Shown: in pieces, positions 10,582-25,019 of the stretch
Layout of the letters: each line of letters starts with the position of its first letter
How positions within the stretch are numbered: position 1 is the first letter of the stretch
Source: Hydractinia symbiolongicarpus
Taxonomy: Eukaryota > Cnidaria > Hydrozoa > Anthoathecata > Hydractiniidae
Direction of reading: 5' to 3'
Length of the DNA stretch: 64,000 bases
Assembly (NCBI RefSeq): GCF_029227915.1
Contig: NC_079881.1
Span: 11,073,501-11,137,500 of the forward strand
Position numbers and translations under genes: made by a program
The notes under the pieces: generated by a model
The model's input: only the letters and a program-made list of their open reading frames with translations
Told to the model about the DNA's origin: nothing
The model's database searches: none

Positions 10582-13500
10582 ATGGCAAGAGCAAGTAAAA
10601 AAGTTTTTTTGCAAGTATTATGGACTGGTGTTGATGGCAGTTGCCCAAGCTTGTTCCTGTTTACTGACACAAAACGGTACATTTTATGTTTCCATTTTTT
10701 TAGATTTTCTTTAACTGTGTATATATACATTATTTTTTGAAGGATAGCATGCAGGGTCAGTGACGTATCCAGAGCTCTTTTGGGAGTACTGTTTTCTTAT
10801 ACCCAACTTTTGGTTAGTGTAGTATCTCCGTGAGGCAGCACCAAGGTTGGTGCTGAAGGGGAAATTTTGGGTTTTGAGTTCCCTAGATTGCTGGAAAATA
10901 GCTTTGCGGCATTCAAAACAGCAAAATTTTGTCCAATTATTACTTGCATTTTATTACATAATTGTCCCAATTAGCTCTCTATGTTTTAAGATAAACTGAT
11001 TAGGAAGTAAGTTGTACACGCCTATTTACGAACTGAAGGTCAGGGGATCATTAAGTATCACAGAAGTCGCCGGTGACGTGCTTCGAAAATGCTTGTCACA
11101 GGCATATTTCAATGCAACATCTCTTCTCACAAAACGATGTAAAGCGCATGTGCAAAGAATGTTACACATACGACACGGGCTCCGAGGTTATTTTTTGTTG
11201 CGCATTTATTTTGCGGTAGAAAAGTGGGGGACATTTAAATCGTGAACCCCAAACACGATAATCGAGCGTCTACTGGTATAGTGACTCTCTCAATCTCAAC
11301 TTCCTTTTCTACATGTCCGAAATAGCATGCATGACTATACGGGCATTTTTATATTTATTGTTCACTTTTCAGGTCATCACAAGCAAATAGGCAAAAATAA
11401 CTTCAAAAGAGTTTACACCGCACGTGGGTTTCATTTTTACAGGCATAAAGAAAAAATCCATTAAATTCGGACCTGAAGAAATTATCTACAATTAAATCCA
11501 TGATAAAATGTCTATTCCGCCTGTAAGTGCAGTTTTGCAGACTTGCTTCATCGGCTCCGTCGGCGTTCACCTCCGCATTAGTTAAGAACCGCATGGCTGG
11601 ATTTCTTGTATAAGACCTGGTTACCAACGACGAAGGGGCCAGGCATAAGAGATTATGTCTACTTGGTTCTTTTAACAAGTCAGGAGTCGGTGAATTATCT
11701 AGGATGGTCAGGTTGGCTATGAATAGGCTTGCTTGTGGATTAAAAGGACCAGGACTATTCAATAATTTCTGAGATCTAAAAGTGTCCGACCATGACGGAA
11801 ATCTATCGGAAGTTTTGTCTGACAAGTCTCCAAAAATTCTTTCGAGGGCTGCCATTGCACGCTACAAAATGGATTTTAAAGGTTGATTTTGAAAACTCAA
11901 TATTTATTTTTCAGGCGTGCGATTAATCACACACCTGAAACGATTTAGGCGTGTGCCAAGGCGTGCGTGTGCGATCGCATGCCTCTCCTGAAAAAGACTG
12001 CAGGACTGACTTTTTAATACGATATACAATTTTTTCGATTATTATTACTAAACATATTCTCTTTCCCCTTTTAAAAAGATTTTTTAAACTTAATGAACAT
12101 GTTTTTTCTTTGGTATTACATCACAAGAACATTTGTCCGAAAGCTGTGTAAGGTACAGGACACCTAACCTCTCCCATGTTCTGGTTATATTTAACTTGCA
12201 TGGGTGCGGCGCACTCTTCTCGCAGTATTCCCTATGACGATGAAGGTCGGACTGACTTGTGGCATGGTTATAAATGGTCCTCTGTCTTTTGTTCGAGTCT
12301 CAGTGTAGTGCACCAGCCAGGCATGAGAGTGTCAGCATGAAGGAAAGGGGCCAACTATAATGTTCCCTATACCTTACGTTCTTCATAATAACACCATTCA
12401 TTTAAATTTCACAACAAAATTACGTCGGCAATTTTTTTGCCGACGAAACTACAGTATTTTTGTATTTTACGTTGGCAGTGTTGAATACCAACGCTAATTT
12501 TAAGGGCTGGATCATTGATACGAAGTTTTGATACGAATTACCCACCAATAAAATTGTGATTACCAAACTTGTCCCCAGCACTGTATTGATTTCGAAGGGG
12601 AAACGGTTCACTAGCCTACGTTCACAGACGTAGAGTTGGTTCTATAACATAGGCTGAAGCTATCGTTCACTGGATTTATTTTGAAATGGCTGAGTGGGTA
12701 AAGATGGTGGTAGGCCCATGAAGTAAAATACGAAAACAAATTATACAAAATTCTATTGTTTCAAAAATACAAATTGATACCTTTTCAAAATAGAAATGAT
12801 CAATTTTCCTAGAGAGCATCACAAATGTTTGCCTCACTCACTAGTTTCAAAATAATATAGTTTGAGTGATGTGCACATGTTAACTATAAAAAGCATATTG
12901 ATCAAATCATTATTTAAGACAGCTAAAGGGTATTCTGCCCCAAAATATTTCCAACTAAGAAAAAAAGGATTTCATATTAAATAATATGGATCAAAGCTTT
13001 TAACAATAATAGTTTTGTGTGCAATTTTTTATAATCTTTTGTGTAATGTTTTATTGAAAAAAAAAGTATTAAATGAAGTATTGAGAGAGATAATATTTGT
13101 TTTAATAGACCAAATCAGGATTAAAGTCACCCATGTGCAGCACATCACGCTCCAAAATTAGTGAAGACATGCAATGAAGATCATATACAATACATGCCTG
13201 CTATAGCATGCACTCTAACCATTGAAAGCTTTAAGTGAAAATTCATTTGTCAAATGTTTTGAGCTTTAACAACATTACCAAAAACAGTTTAAAACCACTT
13301 GTGGTTAAATAAAATCACTATGGAAAACTTGCACTTTTATAACACACCATAACTGGGGTGAACGAAAAATAGCACACTAAAATAATTCAAGTGTGTGCTG
13401 ACAAGCGCATGCCATTCCTGACCAGGCCTGTTTTAAAACGCGCTAAAGTAAAGTCCTAAAAGTAAAGAAACATGCGTGCAAAACTTTTATATTAGCAATA

Positions 13501-16500
13501 GTTTTGTGTGCAAAATATCACAGGCAAACCAGAGTAGATAGTACAATTATATTTTTTTGTCATACAAAAAGGTAAAAAAAATAATCTGACGACCCACTGA
13601 TCTTGCAAAAAGCCAGGATTACAAAATCAACAATTAATTATTGACAACCTAAATGTTTTTTAAGAGAAAAAGGCGCATACACACAGACACACAGGTTAAG
13701 AAGATTTAAGAAGATTTTTAAATTTTGTCATCTATCAGAAAGAAGCCAGAAAAAGTTATATAATGGAAAGTTTACTGTAATAAAGTTAAAATTAATTATT
13801 TTTAAATTTTCTTTAAATTAATATTTTTTGCCAAGGAAAAAGTTATTTTTTGTTAGACATTATTTACAATTTTTTTATATATTTCTATTCACTTTCAAAG
13901 AAGAAAACCATTGTTAAATAGTATTATTTAAGAAACTTCACTTTGTTTTGAAGGGAATAGTAGCAAAAGAGAAAAACTAAGATCTTTGTGAACTTTGCTT
14001 TTGTAAATTATACCCTAATTTTATTTGAAAAACATATGGTCGAAGTGAGGGTGAAAGTTAAAACTTCACAAAAGATTTGTAAGATTTCTCTTATACTCCA
14101 AAAAATGACCTGAACATCTTTGACAGCCTTAGCAATACCTAAATACCTATGAAAAATGCTGATTGCTAATGTTAATTACCAGGACTGCAAATTAATTAAT
14201 TCTTCAACATAATGATGCAACCCTGGGGAAATAATCGTAATCTTAAAAATTCACTTAAGTAGACAGACAGAAAAATAATGACTCTTATTTTGATGCTTTC
14301 AGTGGCCGATGCATAAGGAAAAAATCCTTAGAAGTTATTTTTTTATAAAAAATTCTTTGTTTACAATCTTTGTTGTTTTATTAAAGAAAAAGCGTTGTTT
14401 TAGGTATATTTTCAACTGCAGTGAAGGAATACAAAGACTATTTACGCAATGCAGAATAAAAATAGGAAAGCTTGACACATTTTTCCTGACCAGGTATCAG
14501 TGGTCACACATGGGTGGACTACCAGGATTTGGAATGACTCTTAGAGATGTCAAAAGGTGATTTACTTTTTCTCCAATTATTTTGTGCTACAAAATGTACA
14601 ACTGAAATCATCCTGCAGAAAAAAGTTTCTATATTACTCCTTCTGTAAAACTTTTCTTTAGGGACAGTAGTAAATCAAAACACAATTGTAACTTAATTAT
14701 TACATTGAATGAATGAAAATTAATTATTCTGCATAAGTTAAGTCATGGTGGCCCCACAGTAATTGTTGACATTTTTTATTGACTTAATTTTTGACCTGTA
14801 AAAGGGTGTGTATTCAAATTGATCAAAAAATATTTTATAAAAATTTTTGAGTTCAACAGCATAAGTTCAACATCATTAATCTTGGTTTAGTTCTGTTGTT
14901 CAAACTGCTATTTACGGGTATGGGTTTGCACTGTTAAAGGGCCAGCTTGGTTTTAGCTGCAAGTTAAAAAATAAGTTTATGGCATTGCAAAGTGGCAAGC
15001 ACTACAACATTTTTGGTAGTGTATTCGTGTTTGTAATATGGCAAAGTATGTATATATCTAGCCAATGTCTACTGACTAACAGTTTACTTTTTAAAGTTTG
15101 TTTTTGTTTATTTTTAGTAATCTTTTCGCAGAAAGAGAACAACTAAAAAATAAAGAGACACAGAAAAATACTAAAAAAGTTAATATGCAACATTCAAACC
15201 AACAAAGGTATGTTTTTTCTCTCAATGTTGACACAATAACGAATCATAGGAAAATGCAGAGAAGGTTTTAAAACAAATGCTTGCAAGTCAAGCTTTTATT
15301 GAACCAATTTTTAAATTATGCGTTAGCTGCGGGTCCCGCATTTTACTAATCCATAATTTGAATCTGTAAACTATGCTCTTGATAAAGTCTAGCCCAAGTA
15401 AAATTTGACTTGAGCTCTCTTTAGCAAATCTATTTTTTTAAATTTGTATTCAATTGCTTTCACTACTGAAAAACAATTAAGTAATTGTTTTTGCCAAAAT
15501 AGTATAAGGCACTGTTTCCCACATAAGAGTAACAATCTTACAATCGTCAGGTGTGAATTGTGGTATGATTGTCCTATGGAGAAAAATAAAATAAGTAAAA
15601 GATGAAAAGAGTTTTTCACAATAACGAAATATTATTTTAAGTAATGATTTTTATAATCCATTGTTAGCGTTATTATTATTAGCTGCTGGCCAATTTTCTG
15701 TAATTTGATTTACATATATATTTTGTTTGTTCCACAAGTAGTCACTAAGTTTACTTAATGACTTGTCTTACAACTTTTTGATATCTGATATTCCTGGCCA
15801 TGAACATTGCTGGAACTTGTACTAGGCTTGTCTCCAAGCCAAAACAGCAACCTTTGTGCAGTGTACAGGGACAAAGGAATTTTGTTGCTTTACATTTTTA
15901 TTTTTATATTTCGTGATTGCTCACGCAAACGAAATTATCAAAGCATTCAATTTATCGCTTTTTTCTTATTGATAGGCCTGCAATATACTAATAGTTAACA
16001 AATGCATCAGAAACATGCAATGTGCAGTCACATTAGGGAGTAGTTTAGAGTAGAATCTGATAATATACATTCATAGCTAAATTATACTTAATTATACTTT
16101 ATTATTTTAGCTCTGGTGTCATAAATGTACATGCTCCCCGAGGCATGCAAAGAGTGCTGAACGCATCAAAACATTTTATGCGATTTGATACATCTGGTGT
16201 ATCATTTAATGTTATTGAACATGGTCATTTTCGTCAAAGTTGTAATGATGTATACAAAGATGATGAAATGATTGTTCATCCAATACCGTTATACAGTGAA
16301 TTGTTACTTAGATTTTTTTTAAGTTTATGGCTCATGACGTTCTTTGTTAAGTTTTTGCCCATGGCTTGTCAGGAACTGAAATCAGATTTTGGTTGTTTGC
16401 ATAAAAAATAGACAAAAAGTTTGGTAAATCCTGTTCTCTGCTGTATTTCATTACCAGGCTTCAGAAAAGCTAATTGCCATACCTTGTCACTACTACAGTT

Positions 16501-19500
16501 TTTTAAAACATCAGTTTTTTTAGTAAATTGAAAGTAAATAAGTATGAACTGCTGTTATTATTAGATGACTCATCTTGTGCTTCTCGACAACAGTATTATT
16601 CTTCCTACGGAAATATTGATGACATTAACGTTTCACCTCGATTTTCGCCACCCTCACTTTGTTATGCATGTCACCTGCATGCAGTACCTGGAAAGTTTTT
16701 AGTAGAAAAGGCAAAAGAACTACGAATACCTCGAGGACCATTGTATAGCAAACTAACCAAAGGTGAAACCGTCATTCTGGAAGATGGTAGAAAGGTATCT
16801 GTTTTTCAAATTTCTACTTATTTCTTGAGTATTAGATGATGTATGACACCTTTAAAATTAAAAATAAGTGCTTTCAATGCATATACCGGCCTCATTAAAG
16901 TCCAAAAAAATAATATGTTGTAGTTACCTTTTTTTTGTCAATTTGGGTGTTTTCTTTAGCAATCAGATTTTTTGCAAAGTTTAATGAAAATCAATTAAAT
17001 AATTTCTTTTTGCAGAAACATTGAATCTGGCATTGTTGTATTGTCTCATAAAACTGATTAAGCCATTTTCACTTTTACCGAAACTGATACTTTGCAACAT
17101 TTAATATTAATAAAACTATCATGCATACAACATCAATAAAAGTATTGTATACATGATAGTTTTATCAATGCTGTTCAATGTAAGTATGGAGAAGTGTTCT
17201 TCAGTTTTTATTGAAAAGCCGTACAATAAGTTGTTACTTATTTGTATTTGTTTAAATAAAATTTAGTCTCAAGTGCAATCCCTTTTTGTAGTCCTTTAAT
17301 AGTCTTCTCTAGCAAAATGTTAATTTCTCCATTGTGATTATAATTTTCTGTAGATCTTCAGGATCAGAATATTGACCTTTGTTGGAGTTAAAGATAACGC
17401 ATTTCGATTTTCAAATTTAAGAAAATCTGCAAGATTTGCCTTTTATTAAACCTTTTTTAAGATATCCAGATTCTTCCTTAAAAAGTGTTAAAACTACATG
17501 GGTTTTTGTCCTCTGTAAAGGAAAAAGGGATTATCTTATTCAAACTAAACGATTCATAGTGTCTCTGACTATTACACACTGTATTTAGACATGTGTTGTT
17601 ATAATGTTTCTACTAACTTTTTACAGGTTGGTTCTTGTATGTGTACAGTTGTTGGTTTGCTTACCCATATTTTTAAATGCAACTACTTTTTTCTAGATTA
17701 CACCTGATCAAGTTGTGGAACCAGCATTACCAGGACCTATTTTTCTTATAATTGATTGTCCTTCTCCATTACATATTTCAAATCTGATTAAAAATGAAAA
17801 ATTACAAAGCTACATGTTGAAAAATCAGTTGCCACAAGTCATATACCACTTAACGAAAAAATATATATGTGACGATGATTTGTATCAAAGTTGGATAAGT
17901 AGGTATGTTCTTGTGTTATTTTATTGTTGTGTGTCATGAAATGGGCAGGTTACATGTTTTGCTGTGTTGAAATTAAAGCCCACAGGACATGGAGTGACTC
18001 CAGAATGTGTGGTTTACTAAGTTCGATTATATTTTTTCTCTTGGAAAAAGCTAAAGAATTTAATCTTCTTTTTCTGATCACAAATTTTTTGTTACGTTAC
18101 TTTAACTAAGTGTAGAGTGGGATGTGTGGGATGGAGAATATTTACTAGGAACACTATAAAATCCTTTCAATAATTCTTATTTTTGTAATAGTTAATTTCA
18201 CCCTGCTAATGTTAACCATTGGTGTTATATAAGAAGACGGTTTAAAATGATTGTGCTATCACTTGGTTTTACAAAGAGGCCTCTAGATAATTTTACTGTT
18301 TTTATGTAGGTTTCCGTCCAGTGTGCAGCATATATTTCTTGATAATCTACAACAAAAGCGAATTGTTTTTCAATCACAATACAATGTGCAAACAATACTG
18401 AACCGTATACACCCACATGTGTTTCCATTAATTGAGCAGCAAAAGGTATTTATGTTTTTAATTAATTAAATATTTTTCCTAAGTGAATGTTTTGCTGTTA
18501 TTTTATGTTGATAACATGCTCTTGATGGTTGGATTGTTATTTTTGTAAACCAATTTTATTGTTTCTTCATTCATTTTTAATTTTTGATAATTCTTAAAAT
18601 ACTATACTTCGCTGATAGCTCATTCATGGTTTTATTGGCAGAAACATGTTTTTATTGTAGAAAGTAACACGTTTGTAAACTTGAAGTTTTTGTAGTAAAA
18701 AAGAAAGGAAATATTTCAATTTTACACACCCTGATGCCCTGCGATGTTGGGTAATTTTAGAAAAATCACGACAATCCTAGACAATTCTTTTATCTTTTTG
18801 CTGCATTTTTGGAAGAGTCTAAGAGTAGTCCACAAGACTGTCCTTACATAATTTTTTTGTCCTTACATAATTTTTTTGTCCTTTCATATTCTGAAGGCAA
18901 TTAAGATGGAGGAAAATGCAACCAGTGTAAATTTTACAAAATATAATTTACGAGAAACGTTTAATGGCTTCAAATCATCAATTGATAACACAGATGTATT
19001 TGGTGACAAACACGATCAAGATCTGTTGAAAAAAAGAGAAGAGCTTTTTAATTCCATTGCCAGTGATACAACTACTGATTCTGCTAAAAAACTATCTGAT
19101 GAATCTCTAGGAGAATATGAGGGGCAATGTATAAATATAAATGGAAAAAGACTTTTAAACGATTCTTTATATTATCCTAAATGTAAAAAAGTTGAATTGG
19201 ATCGAAGTTTTCCTCAAGTAATTTGTTTCGGTACTGGAGCAGCAATCCCGTCAAAGAATCGAAATGTTTCAGCAACACTAGTACTTTTAAAGTAAGTCTG
19301 TATATTGTTGATTGCAAACTAAATATTAAAAGAATGAAAAAATGTTGGTGCTAAAAACATAGTTTTGTTATTAAGCATTCAAGAAACCTGTTGTCAATAG
19401 CATTTTCTTGTTGCAATAGGTAACATTGCAAGTGAACGAACACCGCTTTAGTGAAATTACATTTTAATAATTTTTGAAAAATTGAGTTTTATGTTACTTA

Positions 19501-22500
19501 ACATGTGATAAACCAGTTGGATAATAATTCGCCAGTTTACTTTTATTATTTTTAATTTTCTATTTTTGCTATTTATTAATTTTACTATTCTTTATTTAAG
19601 TGATAAAGATGCTGTTTTGTTTGATTGTGGAGAAGACACCTATGGTCAATTAACCCGACATTATGGAGATAAATTAAACAACATTCTCCTGAAGATAAAA
19701 TTTATTTTAATCTCGCATATGCATGCAGATCATCATCTGGTAAGTATTATACTATGTTAGTGAAGTTTTGTCTGATTTTTTAATGCAAGGTGTATGGCCG
19801 TAAGGTAATTTAGATTTTTGACTATAATTAAGTTTATAAACTTTCAAAATTTAATTGGTGGTTATTTGGATTATAATTAAAACCTGCACTTGTGAACTTG
19901 ATTAACACTAGCCAAGGGAAAATCGTCGAAACGTTGGGTTAAGCCCCAAGTAACTGTGTTACTCTGTGTGGAACACCCAGTGGAAGGATCAATAAGAACT
20001 GTAGACTCTGCCACACAATCAGGTGGAGCGTTCTAGTGCAGCTATGCAGTATGTCCTAACTTGGGTGAAGTGCACACATTATAATGTTGGAGGGGCTATA
20101 TTTTTTTCAAAAAATAACTTTACTGCAACTTTAGCTAAAATAAAAACACAATTTACAACCCATTGTTGCCCTGTCAAAGCAAATGCAATCAGTCAATATT
20201 ATTTTGCGAAATAAATTTCCATGAAAGTTTAGAAATTAATCGTGTTGACGCAGTGCTTACTACAGATAAACCATGTTGCACATTCATGCAGGCCTTATCG
20301 TTTTCTAAAAAAACTTAACCGCCGCTTCGCTTTCAGTTTAAACTACTCAATAAGGCCCCTGGAAGAATCCACTTAGGCAGAATAACAATGTATATTAGGT
20401 TGTTTTGGATGTTTTGCTGACGTCAGCAGTGTAGATAAAAAAAAATTGGCAAAATTTAGTTTATCAGTTGCCTGTTATGTGTAGAGCTTGAAATACTCAT
20501 TAAAATAATGTATCATATGTTTTCAATGAATGGTTGATTAAATATAAGGGTTTGAAAATTTTTACGTCAGCAAAGAGCCGGCAAAACACAAATAAGTTTT
20601 TTTAAAAATTTTTTTTACCTGTTGCCTTGATCGTATAGATCCTGAAACGCTGATCAAGAGAATATATAGGATCATATATATTTGAAAAACAGTTGCAGAG
20701 ATATTGGGTTTGAAGATATATTGATGACGTCATCAACCCGTTCATTCCGAAACAGATTTGGGGCCCCAGGTTTGGGTGATCCCTAATTACCCAAGCGGTG
20801 AAAAATCATTGACGTTACTACATCCTTTCCAAGTTATTTGGCCTCAAAGTTTTGGGTGCACTGTAATGGCTTCATTAATTTAACATAGGATATTGACGTT
20901 AAAGTAGTGTTTTTGACGTCGCGCGGTAACGTCAGAAAACTAAACATTTGAGACATCAATTTTTCGGTGACATTAAAGAAAAATAAACAAATCTACTTTG
21001 CCTGTACAGACAGACACACACACAGTCTCTGTATTATTACAGACACAGGAAAAAGCCCGTTGTTGCCCTGTCAAGCTGAAAAAAAATCAATTATATACTC
21101 AGAAATTCTATTTTCCTGAATAAGTTTTCATGGCAGTAATAAAAGGTGTAGCTACCTAGCTGCATTTACCATAATAACTATTGATTATAAAAACAGTATT
21201 TGGCTAATGTCTAGCTTGCTAGATAGATAGCTACAACCCCAAGAATAAATAATAATATACAAAGCTAAAAAAACCTTAGAAAAGAGGGATAAATAAGGTT
21301 ATAGTTAGCTAGCTGACTTAGCAGGATGCTTTGACAAGATATTCATCTTCACATATGAAAACATACAACGAAAATAAAGAATCCTATGGTTAAAAAGTAT
21401 TTAGAACAGACGTAGATTAAAATCCCATTGGAACTTTGATTGAATGTTAGTGAAAATCGACCCATGTGATTGGTCTAGTGTGAGCTGTCAAAACAAAGCC
21501 AGTAAAAAACAAGGTCTACTGGGATTAGAAATAAAGCTGTGAGGCTGTGGGGATTTTTCTTGAGTCTCTTTGTGCACAAACGGACAGACAGAATAGGGCT
21601 ATTATTAAGGAGATTAGCAGAAACCATATTTAGTGCTATAGAGGTTTAATGTCTTACATTTAGTTTTTTGTCACATAGTACTAATTTTTCTTGTCATAAT
21701 ATTCATAGAGTATAAATATCTTACATTTTGTTTTTTTTTCATACAGTAATAATAATGTCTTTTATTTAGGGTTTGACAACATTACTACGAAGGTTGAACA
21801 CTCTGCAGAAGGTAATACTCTTTTTTATATTATTTGCTCAATTTATCGTTTGCCATAGTAAACGAATAACCCTAAGCATTTTCTATCTCAAACATGTTTG
21901 TTGTTCCCTTTTTGTGGAAATTCAGCTAATTTTCTCTCTCTCTATCTCAAACTTTCTTTATCTTAAATTAATTTTATTAGTCTCTTGTGAGTTTGAGAGT
22001 GAGAAGTTATATCTAAATATTTCTTTTTTTTTGTTTGGCAAGAAAGAGTCAGGAAGTTAAAATAAATGAGTAATAAAGAGTCACAAAATCAAAAAAAAAA
22101 ACAAGTTGAAACAAACTTTGCCTATCAGCATTTAACATAACAGCCAATCAACAGTTTTTGACTGCTGAAATTTGTCATTGGATCGTCAGGACACAAAAAC
22201 GGATTAACCAGCAACAACATGTGCGTTTCCCAAACAGAAATACAATCGTGAAATTTAAGCAATGAAAAAAACACATTGTTTATCAAGAGCGTAGCAAAAT
22301 GACAAAGTATAAAGTTTATAGCTACCAAAAAATCTTAACAAATAAACAATCAAAATTTACATTGAGTCTTAACCCGATCATTTAAAACAGTTTTATATAA
22401 TCTGCAGGTGAATAAAATTAAAAAATTGTCAAATTTTTATTTAATTATATTGTTTTTTTTCTTCCTTTTTCTTTTCTTCTTTAAGACACAAATATTTTTT

Positions 22501-24634
22501 TAAAGTAATGTAATCAAAACCATGGCAATTTAAGTCTTAAACATAGATTCAAATTTATTAATGTTATATTGTTGCAAAAATGTGTGCATGTTTTTTTCAC
22601 ATGGAATTTCAAATTTTTAATAGCATTTGTGCTATTTAAGTTTAATTAAGACTCCCAGTTTTTGATGCGTTTATGTTACGTATGAAACCCCTCTCAGTTT
22701 ACCATATATTTCCTAACAATAATTTTGATTTATAAGCTGAATGTTGAAAATACTGGCTTGAGGAGCCCTTTTTAAATTCTTGGTGGTCACTGTGATAGCC
22801 AGGAATAAAATATATTTACTTTAAGTACTGATTAAAAATATAAGTGTAGCTAACTCTTGTTTGTTTCTTTAGGAAGAAACAGTTCATGTTGTGGCTCCAG
22901 GAAGATTTTCTAGCTGGTTAACACAATATGCGGAAGTTAGTGAGACTCTCAAATTCAAGTGAGTGAAAATGTAAAGTTAACATGTTTTTTTGTTTATATT
23001 AACATGTTCTTATCTAGAGACGTAGAAAACCTTATAAGAAAGCATTTATTTACGCAAAATTTAGGAAATTAACTGTTATAAAATGGTCCAATTTTTATTT
23101 TATTTTACAGCAATAAACTTTTGTGAACAAGCTTTTTTCAATAAGTTTAATTCTTGATGTTGATAAAAATACGATGAGCAGAGTTTATAAGCTATATGTT
23201 AATTGATATATATAGATAAGTCTACATTAAATCACAATCAATTTTAATCATATTAATTAATTTTGATTCATTGAAAATTTGCACTTTATTAAATTAAATC
23301 TGCTTGTTTTCTAAATTTTTTTGAATGCATATTAATTTTTGAGTTACAGAAATATAGAAGTGCGGTAGGAAGATGAGAACTGTTGCTAAACATTATATTC
23401 GCGTATTTTTGTAGATCCTCTGTAATAAGAGATCATGAAGTATTACTAAAGAATTTCTGATTTTAGATTTACAGCTTGTCAAAACATACTTGATAATGCC
23501 GTTTTCCATAATGATATTCAGGTGAGGATCTTGATGTTCCCACTACAGTTTAAAATTTTCAGTATTTTCTTGCCTGCAAGGATAGTATTGGTTTCTAATT
23601 TGTCCTAAATGGGCAATTCCCATGTCATTGAACACACAATACATTTTAACTATTTAGCAAGATAGTTTGTATGTGGTTATATGCATTGATGTTCTTATTT
23701 TGATCTTTTTTCCCTTCACTTTCCATTTTTTTGGTTTGTGTCAGCATTTGAAATCTTTTCTTGCTGAATTGAATTGTAGCAATATAAGTTAATACTTAGG
23801 TGAAAGCTGTAAAGGTTGATCATCCAGGCTCTGCTCATGGTTTTGTGGTTTGTAATCACAACTTCAAAATAACATACTCTGGTGATACAATGCCATGTGA
23901 GAATCTCATTACAGCTGGTAAATCTGTGCTTTTATTTATTTTACTTTTTTTTAATTGTTCATATTCCAAAAACTTCTATGCATCAAAAGCTTCTGTACAT
24001 CGCATGCTCTGCAGACATTTTAATTATGTTTTAGGGAGGGATTCAACCTTACTTATTCATGAAGCTACCCTGAATGATGATATGCCTGAGGAAGCTTTGG
24101 CAAGGAAGCATAGGTAGGTAAAAAAATGTATGTCAGTTAATAAAGTGTATGTTTCTGTTATTAAATTATCTCTAAAATACTCATATCCTTAGTACAATAA
24201 CTCAAGCATTGGATGTTGCCGACAAAATGAAAGCAAAATATGTGTTGTTAACACACTTCAGTCAACGTTACCCTAAAATGCCAGATCTGAAAAATACTAC
24301 GCTTGCAAGACACACTGCTTTTGCATTTGACCACATGGAGGTAAAAGATTGATTTTTTGTTTTAGTTTGTGCAGTGTGTGACAGTCAGAGTCATGTGTCT
24401 GATTCACTACTGCACAGCTTTGATTAGCTGTTTATATTTCATATCTTATGTCTTGGTTCCCAACTTAGTTTTTTTGGTCATCATTGACCGTGAAGTTGTT
24501 GTTTTAGTCAACTAAATTAATTTTGAAAACTTTCTGTATTTTTTTCAATTTAGATATCATTGGATGATATACCAGAGTTCTATGATTTAATTCCCAAGTT
24601 GAAATTGTTATTTACTGTTGAAACTGAAGAATAA
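10582..24634 (+). CDS. ELAC2: ELAC2, long-form tRNase Z (zinc phosphodiesterase)
   Basis: This is the endonuclease that removes 3' trailers from nuclear and mitochondrial pre-tRNAs. I placed 16 coding exons: 10582-10676, 14404-14556, 15118-15207, 16111-16295, 16565-16794, 17697-17902, 18310-18445, 18897-19291, 19601-19739, 21770-21811, 22873-22958, 23467-23521, 23800-23917, 24035-24113, 24193-24340 and 24554-24634. All have GT/AG borders and agreeing phases, and give about 745 residues. The N-terminal half has VFLQVLWTGVDGSCPSLFLF and FNCSEGIQRL. The C-terminal catalytic half has CFGTGAAIPSKNRNVSAT (PxKxRN loop), the metal motif SHMHADHH, HGFVV, YSGDTMPCE, LIHEATL and THFSQRYP. These are the expected ELAC2 metal and catalytic residues, so it should be active. 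The ATG at 10582 follows an acceptor-like TTTTAG by 13 bases. An upstream coding exon with a mitochondrial targeting signal could be missing. The third exon is a lysine-rich insert. Confidence 0.93.
11403..11855 (-). CDS. Hypothetical 150-residue ORF antisense inside ELAC2 intron 1
   Basis: An uninterrupted minus-strand frame of 150 codons begins MAALERIFGDLSD and ends in a Cys/Lys-rich tail (ETHVRCKLF). The stretch has visibly higher GC than the flanking intron, which makes a chance ORF less likely. There is no signal peptide, transmembrane segment or recognised domain. It could be a transposon-derived fragment, an exon of an antisense gene or a retrocopy remnant. I do not recognise it. Its upstream flank shows no clear promoter. 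Confidence 0.3.
   Translation of the reverse strand: MAALERIFGDLSDKTSDRFPSWSDTFRSQKLLNSPGPFNPQASLFIANLTILDNSPTPDLLKEPSRHNLLCLAPSSLVTRSYTRNPAMRFLTNAEVNADGADEASLQNCTYRRNRHFIMDLIVDNFFRSEFNGFFLYACKNETHVRCKLF
17109..17165. repeat. Inverted repeat in ELAC2 intron
   Basis: ATAAAACTATCATG at the left and CATGATAGTTTTAT at the right (17152-17165) are perfect 14-base reverse complements. The inner bases (GCATACAA / TTGTATAC) pair partly as well. The result is a stable hairpin in the intron between exons 5 and 6. Confidence 0.65.
18841..18878. repeat. 19-bp tandem duplication just upstream of an ELAC2 exon
   Basis: The unit TCCTTACATAATTTTTTTG is present twice in direct tandem and ends 18 bases before the exon starting at 18897. 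It doubles the T-rich tract preceding the 3' splice site. Confidence 0.8.
19900..21065. repeat. Probable transposon-derived insert in ELAC2 intron
   Basis: The longest catalytic-domain intron (19740-21769) contains a region of different texture. Two similar blocks, TTGTTGCCCTGTCAA near 20163 and 21059, lie in direct orientation about 900 bases apart. Between them is sequence rich in TGACGTC-type words and a short CA/GACA run near 21010. I see no coding capacity beyond a 63-codon frame. The flanking direct blocks suggest repeat units of a non-autonomous element. The class is unknown. Confidence 0.35.
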
Positions 24635-25019
24635 CTGTCAGTGAAAGTGAATATTTGTTGTCATTAATTAATTTTTTTAATGTAGTATCTTGTGTTTTTT
24701 TTTTTTTGATTTTGAGTAAAAGTCAATTATTTGGTTACGAATGTCTTTTGCAGTACAGTAGTTTTTTAGGAGAACTTTTGTATTGATATTATAATATTGT
24801 GTTTACAGTTCTTTTATATAGATATAAAATATTTATTTATATTAGACTAAATTGCATAATTTTATTATTTTATCTTCATCATTGTTTTACATTCTTATTT
24901 TCGAAAATTATATTTTAAGAATGGAAACGGTAATGAAATTATGACTTTAAATGTATTGGGTTGTTGACACGTGTATTGTGACACCATATATAGCTATCAA
25001 TTAATACTTTGTCTCCTTA

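Noticed and set aside
12160-12390. SINE-like unit in ELAC2 intron 1
   Set aside because: GC-richer and structured-looking, but I could find no convincing A/B boxes, tail or second copy in the window.
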